Source: Nitrospinales bacterium
Lineage (GTDB): Bacteria; Nitrospinota_A; UBA7883; JACRGQ01
Assembly (NCBI GenBank): GCA_023248615.1
Contig: JAHFEI010000031.1
Span: forward strand, 1 to 12,639
Direction of reading: 5' to 3'
DNA: 12,639 nucleotides
The position numbers and the translations under genes were made by a program. The notes under the pieces are model-generated. The model did no database searches. It was not told the origin of the DNA and saw only the letters and a program-made list of their open reading frames with translations. Positions 5,901-12,066 of this stretch are shown here, piece by piece. Positions within the stretch are counted from its first letter, which is position 1; the number at the start of each line of letters is the position of its first letter.

Positions 5901-7442
5901 GTGACAGAGACGCCGTTCAAATACCGCTGGGCCACGATAGGCGACATAAACGCATTTTTCGGCTTGATGCTGGACAACATGACCGGGCTGGTCATACTGG
6001 CATCCATCCTTACGGGCATATTCGGGATGCCAGCGGACATCGTTTTGCTGAAGATGGTTCCCGGCACGGCGCTGGGCGTGATGCTGGGCGACATCGCATA
6101 CACATGGATGGCGTTCCGGCTGGCCAAAAAAGAAAACCGCCAGGACGTCACCGCCATGCCGCTGGGGATAGACGCCATCGCCCTTTTCGGCCTTACGCTC
6201 GGCGTGGTAGGCCCCGCCTACCTGATAACCAAGGACGCGGAAAAGGCGTGGGCGGTGGGAATGGCGGTGCTGGTGGTGATGGGCGCGGTAAAAACCATTA
6301 CTGCATTTTTCGGCGAGGCGGTACGGCGCAATGTCCCCCGCACGGCAATGCTTGGCTCTATAGGCGCGCTTGCCGTTGTTTTTATCGCCTACCTCCCTTT
6401 CATCAAAATCATTTCCGATCCCGTCGCAGGGCTGGTGGCGCTGGGCGTGATACTGATGACGCTTACTGCGCGTATGCGGCTACCGCTTGGCATCCCCGGG
6501 GCGCTGGGATCCGTGGCTTTAGGCACCGCCGTATTTTACCTGTCGCAGGCGCTCGGCTTTTCCCACGGACATCCTGTGGCGCAGGCTACATCCGGTTTGG
6601 CATTTCCCGTCCCCACCCTCTGCTTTATGGATGGGCTGGCGATGGGGATGCAGTACCTGCCTATCGCCATTCCCATAGCCATCACCAACGTGATAGGCGG
6701 GATAGACAACACCGAAAGCGCCGCAGTGGCGGGAGACGAATACAACACACGCGATATCCTTCTGGTGGAGGGCATAGCCACCCTGATAGCGGGGATTTGC
6801 GGCGGCGTGATACAAAACACGCCATACATAGGGCATCCGGCATACAAGCGCATGGGCGGCAGAGCCGCCTACACGCTGGCTTCAGGGCTTTTCATAGGGC
6901 TAGGCGCGATGACCGGGCTGGTGGGGCTTCTTATATCCGCCCTGCCAGAATCGGTGATGGTGCCTATCCTTGTTTTCATAGGGCTGGAGGTCTGCTCGCA
7001 AGCGTACGCCGAGGTGGACAGGAAACATATGGCGGCGGTATCCATCTGTTTCGTCCCGGTTATCGCAAACCTTGTTTTTATACAGTACAACACGCTTATG
7101 GCGGCGGCGGGAATACAGCTTGCCGCGCTTCGCCCCGATTTTCAGGAGACTTATAACGCAGTAATGGTTCTTGGCAACGGGTTTGTATGCACCGCCATGA
7201 TATGGGCCGCAATGCTAGCCTTCCTGATGGACGGCGCGCTGAAAAAAGCTGCCGCCGCCGCTTTGGTTGCGGCGGCTCTCACCATGGTAGGACTTATCCA
7301 CTCGCCTTTTGCGGATGGCAGGCTTTTCCTGCCGTGGGATGGGGCGCCGCACGCCGTATACGCCGTAACTGCAGGATATTTGTTAATGGGAACCACCTAC
7401 CTTATAATGTCTTCTTTTAACAAGCCGACAAAAGGAGACTGA
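5901..7442 (+). CDS. NCS2-like (xanthine/uracil/AzgA superfamily) permease
   Basis: The 513-residue product is hydrophobic throughout with roughly 12-14 membrane helices, as in nucleobase/cation symporter-2 and AzgA-type permeases. Family-like landmarks are the first helix with FFGLMLDNMTGLVILASIL (19-37), the VTAMPLGIDAIALFGL half-helix (83-98) and the GGIDNTESAAVAGDEYNTRD stretch (267-285) in the substrate-binding region. The CGGVIQNTPYIGHPAYKRMG segment (300-319) also fits. The canonical bacterial Q-N-x-G-x-x-x-x-T motif of UraA is replaced by IDNTESAAVAGDEYNT, so the substrate cannot be assigned; purine-like bases are likely but unproven. Start is GTG at 5901 with GAGGG upstream in the end of the previous gene. 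It lies 8 bases after the TC-AMP synthase gene and 1 base before thrS, so it probably belongs to the same transcript. Confidence 0.85.
   Translation: MTETPFKYRWATIGDINAFFGLMLDNMTGLVILASILTGIFGMPADIVLLKMVPGTALGVMLGDIAYTWMAFRLAKKENRQDVTAMPLGIDAIALFGLTLGVVGPAYLITKDAEKAWAVGMAVLVVMGAVKTITAFFGEAVRRNVPRTAMLGSIGALAVVFIAYLPFIKIISDPVAGLVALGVILMTLTARMRLPLGIPGALGSVALGTAVFYLSQALGFSHGHPVAQATSGLAFPVPTLCFMDGLAMGMQYLPIAIPIAITNVIGGIDNTESAAVAGDEYNTRDILLVEGIATLIAGICGGVIQNTPYIGHPAYKRMGGRAAYTLASGLFIGLGAMTGLVGLLISALPESVMVPILVFIGLEVCSQAYAEVDRKHMAAVSICFVPVIANLVFIQYNTLMAAAGIQLAALRPDFQETYNAVMVLGNGFVCTAMIWAAMLAFLMDGALKKAAAAALVAAALTMVGLIHSPFADGRLFLPWDGAPHAVYAVTAGYLLMGTTYLIMSSFNKPTKGD
7433..7437 (+). promoter_or_regulatory. 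Ribosome binding site for the TTG start of thrS
   Basis: AGGAG ends 6 bases before the TTG at 7444, inside the last codons of the permease gene. This placement supports TTG rather than the downstream ATG at 7459. A TTG start may limit initiation. Confidence 0.7.
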
Positions 7443-7443
7443 T

Positions 7444-9204
7444 TTGGATCCCCATTCCATGAGACACTCCGCCGCGCATGTGATGGCGCAGGCGATAAGG
7501 GAGCTTTACCCAAACGCGCAATTTGCATTCGGGCCGGAAACCGACAACGGATTTTATTACGACGTAAAAATACCGGATGGTGCGCTGAAAAGCGAAGACC
7601 TGCCGAAGATAGAGAAAATCATGCAACGCATATCCAAGGGGCGACACCCGTTCGAGAAAAAAGATATGGGACGCAACGAGGCGCTTGCCTTTTTCACTTC
7701 GCAGGAATTCAAGATAAAAGCGCTGGAAGGCCTTTTGAAGGACGAACAGTCCGTCTCCGTATACACCCAGGACGGGTTCTCCGACCTGTGCCGTGGCCCG
7801 CACGTGGAGCACACCGGACAGATAGGCGCGTTTACCATAGACCGCATCGCCGGAGCCTATTGGCTCGGCGATTCCAAAAACGAGCCGCTCCAGCGCGTAT
7901 ATGGCCTTTGCTTTGCCACGAAGGAAGAACTGAAGGAATACAAGACGATGATGGAAGAGGCGAGGAAACGCGACCATCGTGAAATAGGCAAAAAACTTGA
8001 GTTGTTCTCGTTCCACGAGGAGGGAGCTGGTTTCGTATTCTGGCACCCACGCGGGCTTACTATATTCAACCTGCTTATCGAATTCATCCGCGCGGAAAAC
8101 GGCAAACGCGGCGGCAAGGAAATAAAAACCCCGGAAATACTGAGCGTAGACCTGTGGCACAAGTCCGGACACTACGACAACTTCCGGGACAACATGTACT
8201 TCACCACCGCAGAAGACAAGCCGTACGCGGTAAAACCGATGAACTGCCCCGGCTCCATACTGGTTTACAAGGACGGGTTGCATTCGTTCCGCGACCTGCC
8301 GTTAAGGCTGATGGAAATCGGACATGTACACCGCTTTGAGCTTTCCGGCGTGTTGCACGGGCTTTTCCGGCTACGCGCCTTTACGCAGGACGACGGGCAT
8401 ATATACTGCGCACAGGAGCAGGTGGAAGGCGAAATATCGAGTTTCGTCGACGCCGTCTTTTCCGTGTACGGCGTTTTCGGGTTCGAGGATATCACCGTGT
8501 TCGTATCCACCAAACCGGAGCATGCAATGGGTTCGGACGAGATGTGGGAAAACGCCACAGCCGCGCTTAAGGTCGCGCTGGATAAAAAAGGCGTGCAGTA
8601 CAAAATAAAAGAAGGCGAAGGGGCCTTCTACGGGCCGAAAATAGAATTCAACGTGAAAGACTGCATAAAACGGAACTGGCAGTTGGGCACCATACAGGTG
8701 GATTTCTCCATGCCGGAACGGTTCGGGCTGGAGTTTGTCGGCTCCGATGGCGCAAGGCACCGCCCCGTGCTACTGCACCGCGCCGTACTCGGCTCGCTGG
8801 AGCGGTTCCTGGGAATATATATAGAACATGTCGCCGGGCTTTTTCCCGCATGGATTGCACCGGTGCAGGCAATCATCCTGCCGGTAACAGACAACCAGAA
8901 CGAATATGCCGCGCAAATTCTGGCGCAACTGAAAGCGCAGGGCATACGCGCCGAACTGGACTTGGCATCGGAGCGGCTGAACAAAAAGATAAGGAACGCG
9001 CAGTTGGCCAAAATCCCCTACATGGTAATTCTGGGGGAGAAAGAAGCCGAATCGAAAAATATTTCCGTAAGGCTACGCTCAGGCGAGAATGTGAACGAAA
9101 TCCAGGTAAGCCAGTTTACACAAACTGTCGGCGGACTATGCGCCAGCCACTCCACCCTACTATGGCCTGAGATTCCGCCCCAGCAGGCAACCGCCGCCGA
9201 ATAG
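7444..9204 (+). CDS. thrS: Threonyl-tRNA synthetase lacking the N-terminal TGS domain
   Basis: The 586-residue enzyme charges tRNA-Thr with L-threonine. It starts directly in the editing domain with the HSAAH zinc-like motif (H8, H12) and CRGPH (C116, H120), which hydrolyse Ser-tRNA-Thr in characterised enzymes. The class II catalytic core has PMNCPG (C268), motif 2 HRFELSGVLHGLFRLRAFTQ (296-315), DDGHIYC (H319) and PVLLHRAVLGSLERFLG (H445), so the three zinc/threonine ligands C268, H319 and H445 are present. The anticodon-binding domain covers about 470-560. Typical enzymes are about 640 residues and carry a 60-residue TGS domain that is absent here; TGS-less forms are known in several bacteria. 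The usual MNCPGH has Ser at the last position. The common infC-rpmI-rplT-pheST neighbours are absent. Start is TTG with AGGAG 6 bases upstream. Confidence 0.95.
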   Translation: MDPHSMRHSAAHVMAQAIRELYPNAQFAFGPETDNGFYYDVKIPDGALKSEDLPKIEKIMQRISKGRHPFEKKDMGRNEALAFFTSQEFKIKALEGLLKDEQSVSVYTQDGFSDLCRGPHVEHTGQIGAFTIDRIAGAYWLGDSKNEPLQRVYGLCFATKEELKEYKTMMEEARKRDHREIGKKLELFSFHEEGAGFVFWHPRGLTIFNLLIEFIRAENGKRGGKEIKTPEILSVDLWHKSGHYDNFRDNMYFTTAEDKPYAVKPMNCPGSILVYKDGLHSFRDLPLRLMEIGHVHRFELSGVLHGLFRLRAFTQDDGHIYCAQEQVEGEISSFVDAVFSVYGVFGFEDITVFVSTKPEHAMGSDEMWENATAALKVALDKKGVQYKIKEGEGAFYGPKIEFNVKDCIKRNWQLGTIQVDFSMPERFGLEFVGSDGARHRPVLLHRAVLGSLERFLGIYIEHVAGLFPAWIAPVQAIILPVTDNQNEYAAQILAQLKAQGIRAELDLASERLNKKIRNAQLAKIPYMVILGEKEAESKNISVRLRSGENVNEIQVSQFTQTVGGLCASHSTLLWPEIPPQQATAAE

Positions 9205-9326
9205 GCGTAAAATACCCACAAAAGTCATAGTCAAACGTATGGGGAAGTACTACCATCAAGGTATGTGTGCGCTGGCTCCGCATTAGGGGGTTAGGGTCAC
9301 ATTGGTACAGGGGTTATCCAAGGGAA

Positions 9327-9333
9327 GAGGGAG
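9327..9333 (+). promoter_or_regulatory. Ribosome binding site for the RsbW-like gene
   Basis: GAGGGAG lies 6 bases before the GTG at 9340. No ATG in the same frame has a better site, so this decides the GTG start. Confidence 0.6.
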
Positions 9334-9339
9334 TGGCGT

Positions 9340-9942
9340 GTGCCGTTAGAGCCGAAATGTATTGAGAAACACAGGAGCAAAACCCATCTGGAGTGCAATG
9401 CGTGTTCCGACAACCAGGGCTACACGCTAACCAACTTGCGGCAGATAGACGACCTCTCGGAAAAAATAGTTAATGCCGCCATCGAATTCCCGGAGTGGAA
9501 ACCGTACCATGCGAAGCTGGAATACACCATAACCCTGACTGTCCACGAAACATGCACAAACGCCATAGAGCACGGCATCCTAGGGCTGGACAAGCAAAGA
9601 AAAAAACAGCTCCTGGCGGAGCTTGAAGAAAAATATGTAGCATATGTGGAAGCGGAATGGAAAAGGAAGGGAATCGGCATCCACATAAGCGTTTGCCTGA
9701 ACGCCGACCGGATACTTATCGGTGTCCATGACGAGGGAGATGGGTTCGATTTTTCGCAAGAGGGATTCGCCGCCGTTAAGGAATCCGACCTGTTGGACTT
9801 CTCCGGCAGGGGGCTGGCGATGATGGAAGGGATGGGGGTAAAGCTCCAGTGGAACCGGCGCGGTAACTCCGTGCTTTGCTCCTTCCAGCGCCCCGATTTG
9901 ACCGCTAAGAAAAAGATATTGAATCCGGCTTCGACCCAATAA
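9340..9942 (+). CDS. RsbW-type ATP-binding protein (HATPase_c_2 / anti-sigma serine kinase-like)
   Basis: The 200-residue protein has a GHKL-type ATP-binding fold. The N-box is HETCTNAIEHG (69-79, E70 and N74), G1 is DEGDGFD (131-137) and G2 is SGRGLAMM (155-162). These are the standard ATP/Mg sites of RsbW/SpoIIAB-type serine kinases, which phosphorylate anti-anti-sigma proteins or take part in partner-switching signalling. A charged insert of about 30 residues (LDKQRKKQLLAELEEKYVAY and following) lies between the N-box and G1. No STAS-domain partner or sigma factor gene lies beside it. It is preceded by a 135-base gap after thrS and faces the receiver-MBL gene tail to tail, 30 bases away. 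Start is GTG at 9340, with GAGGGAG 6 bases upstream. Family call is firm; its partner is unknown. Confidence 0.85.
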   Translation: MPLEPKCIEKHRSKTHLECNACSDNQGYTLTNLRQIDDLSEKIVNAAIEFPEWKPYHAKLEYTITLTVHETCTNAIEHGILGLDKQRKKQLLAELEEKYVAYVEAEWKRKGIGIHISVCLNADRILIGVHDEGDGFDFSQEGFAAVKESDLLDFSGRGLAMMEGMGVKLQWNRRGNSVLCSFQRPDLTAKKKILNPASTQ

Positions 9943-9972
9943 AACCGCCATCACGCACTAGCGGAGAGCCGG

Positions 9973-11199
9973 CTACTTCAGGGTTACGGTAACTCCCTCT
10001 CTGGCCGCGAAACATTGGATGTCCAGGTTATGCTCCTTTATAAAGGCCTTGGCGAACCTTTCCTTCTCCGCGACTTTTTCATCATTGTGTCCCGGGTCGT
10101 GGTGGAACATGTAGAGGTTTTTAACGTTTGCCTCCTTAACCAGTTGCAACAGTTCGGACAAAGGCGGATGCCCCCAGCCGATTCTCGATTCATATTCATC
10201 ATCGAAGTACGACGAATCGTGTATCAGCAAATCTACATCCTTGAGGAATTGCACAAGTTTCCCCCTGAAATGGGGATCCCGTGGGCCGAGATTTTCCGGA
10301 ACCAACTCGTTATCGGTAATGTAGGCCACGGATTTCCCGTTGGCGCAGGATAGTTTGTAACCAAGGGTGTTACCCGGATGGTTGAGCAAGATGGTCTGGA
10401 GTCTTATCCCCTCTATCAGATATTCACCCTCCCAAAGCTCCTTAAAATAAAGCCGGGCGGCATACTCCCTTATGGTAATCGGGAAATAGATGCTTTCCAT
10501 CTGGCCACTCATCACCTCGCGCATGCTAAGGTCGCCATGCGCGGTGCCATAAATGGCGATTTCGTTTCCCTGAATGAATGCAGGCTTGAAAAACGGCAAC
10601 CCATGGATATGGTCCCAGTGCGGATGGGAAACGAGCAAATTAATTTTAGTCCGTTTCTTCTGGCCCAACAAATAGTCCCCCAGCCGGATTATGCCGGTGC
10701 CAGCATCGAATATGAACAGCCGCCCCTCGGAAAACTCTACGGATACGCAGGAGGTGTTACCGCCGTACTCCAGAAAATCCTTATATGGCGTTGGAACGGT
10801 ACCTCTGGTACCCCAGAATGTGACTTTAATTTCGTTCCTGAGTATAGCCTTGACCTGCTCCCTGAATTTGGCGGCGTCAATCGGCTTTGTTACGTAAGCA
10901 TTAGCCCCCAACTCGTAGGCGCGCCCCTGGTCATACGAAAATGCCTTCGCGCTCAACACCAATATCTTTATGAAGTCGTATTCCTTATTTGCCCGAACAT
11001 CCCTGATGAGGGCAAAACCATCGGTTTGGGGCATCATAAGATCGACAATGAAAATGTCCGGCATGAAGGACGCCATCTTCTCCATCGCCTGCGAGGAATC
11101 ACCGAGGGTCTGGACTGTGTAGCCAGCTCCCAAGAGAATGGCCTCGACCAACTTCAGGTGGCTTATGTCATCATCAACAACGAGTACTTTAGATCCCAT
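9973..11199 (-). CDS. Response regulator with receiver domain fused to a metallo-beta-lactamase-fold domain
   Basis: The 408-residue protein has an N-terminal CheY-like receiver (about 4-120) with acidic pair D10/D11, phosphoacceptor D53 in IVDLMMP, S83 and K105 in VTKP. The rest is an MBL-fold hydrolase starting KVTFWGTRGTVPTP (125-138) with YGGNTSC (145-151) and FDAGTGI (164-170). Metal ligands are the SHPHWDH loop (H192, H194, D196, H197), H274, D296 or D328, and H344/H366. The WGTRG...GNTSC...DAGTG pattern is close to RNase Z / cyclic-nucleotide phosphodiesterase-like MBL proteins. This suggests a phosphorylation-controlled phosphodiesterase or nuclease in the cytoplasm; the substrate is not predictable. 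ATG at 11199 has GGAGG immediately upstream. No histidine kinase is adjacent. It is convergent with the RsbW-like gene. Confidence 0.93.
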   Translation of the reverse strand: MGSKVLVVDDDISHLKLVEAILLGAGYTVQTLGDSSQAMEKMASFMPDIFIVDLMMPQTDGFALIRDVRANKEYDFIKILVLSAKAFSYDQGRAYELGANAYVTKPIDAAKFREQVKAILRNEIKVTFWGTRGTVPTPYKDFLEYGGNTSCVSVEFSEGRLFIFDAGTGIIRLGDYLLGQKKRTKINLLVSHPHWDHIHGLPFFKPAFIQGNEIAIYGTAHGDLSMREVMSGQMESIYFPITIREYAARLYFKELWEGEYLIEGIRLQTILLNHPGNTLGYKLSCANGKSVAYITDNELVPENLGPRDPHFRGKLVQFLKDVDLLIHDSSYFDDEYESRIGWGHPPLSELLQLVKEANVKNLYMFHHDPGHNDEKVAEKERFAKAFIKEHNLDIQCFAAREGVTVTLK

Positions 11200-11226
11200 A
11201 CCCCTCCAAATCCTCTATGAACGCCT

Positions 11227-11235
11227 ATTCTATCA
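11227..11235 (-). promoter_or_regulatory. Extended -10 promoter candidate for the REC-MBL gene
   Basis: On the minus strand this reads TGATAGAAT, a TGn extension plus a TAGAAT hexamer, 27 bases upstream of the ATG at 11199. No good -35 is seen at 17 bases. Extended -10 promoters can work without one. A near-identical box stands before the PssD-like gene. Confidence 0.4.
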
Positions 11236-11264
11236 CCGAATGATGAACTATTTATCCTCAATTT

Positions 11265-11331
11265 AGCCACGCAAATCCGCCGCTTCATGGGGATTTGACG
11301 GGGGGTGCCAGCCACGCCAATTCCTTAAATC
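11265..11331. repeat. Short REP-like G-rich repeat element overlapping the end of the pssD-like gene
   Basis: A 40-base core (11292-11331) is bounded by GATTT and AAATC, which are inverted. It contains GGGGGGTGCCAGCCACGCCA and an AATTCC segment. The 8-mer AGCCACGC occurs twice as a direct repeat, at 11265-11272 and 11310-11317, both followed by (A/C)AAT-like sequence. The core resembles, from memory, GTGCCAG-CACGCCAATTCC-type repetitive sequences found near IS200/IS605-like (REP-associated) transposases. No transposase is in this window. It covers the stop codon of the pssD-like gene. Confidence 0.35.
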
Positions 11332-11783
11332 AGCCCGCCGCAATACCGCGCCTTTTTGCCGTATTTTACCAACAGATGCTCCCACTGGACCAAAAACAGG
11401 TCACAAATTGGGTAAACGATCCTTCCGGTAAGAGATCGGCTTTTAACTTGGGCGGAGCACTCCAGATAAGCCAGTTTGCACCCGAATAAAAACTTTGCCA
11501 CGAAAAAAACCGGTATCGCTATCTCCGCCCCGGTGGAAAAAACCAGGTCGGGCCGCTCGCGCCAGAATATACGAACTACGCGGAACCATACCGCCACAAC
11601 CTCGAAAAGGTTGTCGTGGAATTTTTTAAGGAAATATGCGGGAGCCAACCCAGCCGGGGTCTGCCCCTGATAGGTGATGAAGAAAGTGCGATGCCCCTTG
11701 AAGACATCCTTAAGGGCCAAAACTTCCGTAAGGTGTCCCCCATGGGAACTTACCAAAGCGATTTTCAATTCCCTACCTGGCAC
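11325..11783 (-). CDS. Alg14/PssD-like glycosyltransferase membrane-anchor subunit
   Basis: The 152-residue protein begins with a Rossmann-like strand KIALVSSHGGHLTEVLALK (7-25), the SHGGH glycine-rich loop of Alg14/PssD/CpsF proteins. It continues with FFITYQ (34-39), a hydrophobic segment at about 59-74, RPDLVFSTGAEIAIPVFFVA (77-96) and YLECSAQVKSRSLTGRIVY (106-124), all typical of the family. Alg14-type proteins anchor and activate the catalytic Alg13/PssE subunit that adds a sugar (for example glucuronate or GlcNAc) to a lipid-linked intermediate in exopolysaccharide or glycan synthesis. Length fits a complete subunit. Start is GTG at 11783 with AAAAGG 6 bases upstream; no ATG in this frame lies nearby. 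No pssE/alg13-like partner or polysaccharide cluster lies next to it, so it is an orphan in this window. Confidence 0.85.
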   Translation of the reverse strand: MPGRELKIALVSSHGGHLTEVLALKDVFKGHRTFFITYQGQTPAGLAPAYFLKKFHDNLFEVVAVWFRVVRIFWRERPDLVFSTGAEIAIPVFFVAKFLFGCKLAYLECSAQVKSRSLTGRIVYPICDLFLVQWEHLLVKYGKKARYCGGLI

Positions 11784-11805
11784 CAGAAGCCTTTTCCACC
11801 CCCAA

Positions 11806-11814
11806 ATTCTAGCA
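11806..11814 (-). promoter_or_regulatory. Extended -10 promoter candidate for the pssD-like gene
   Basis: The minus strand reads TGCTAGAAT, again TGn plus TAGAAT, 22 bases upstream of the GTG at 11783. No matching -35 is evident at the usual distance. The same TGnTAGAAT form stands before the REC-MBL gene. Confidence 0.4.
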
Positions 11815-12066
11815 TGTTTTTTAATGGGTTAGCGGCAAGAGACATGGCTTTTATTTTTACGGCCCATTTCCCGTAAGTGCAGGAAGGTGTGCTTCCGGGA
11901 TGCTAAACAATGTGGAAAGTTCCGACCGCCTCCACAAAGATAAGCCCGGGGCGTGTGCAAAGTCGGCTTAAAACATGGCAGGGAACGCAAAGACCTAGAA
12001 AAAATATGCGGCAATCCCGCACTTACCGCGTGATACCCGCCTCCCTTTGAGGTAAAATCAGGCGTT

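Noticed and set aside
6104..7156. 350-codon plus-strand ORF inside the permease gene
   Set aside because: Composition is extreme in Arg/Gly/His, as in a shifted frame of a GC-rich membrane protein; the permease frame is convincing.
7417..8283. 288-codon minus-strand ORF opposite thrS
   Set aside because: Antisense shadow of a strongly conserved synthetase gene with no domain of its own.
9943..9972. Bidirectional terminator between the convergent RsbW-like and REC-MBL genes
   Set aside because: Only a 4-bp CCGC/GCGG match with a long loop and no T-runs; too weak to call.
10378..11220. 280-codon plus-strand ORF opposite the REC-MBL gene
   Set aside because: The minus frame holds all receiver and MBL catalytic motifs; the plus frame is featureless.
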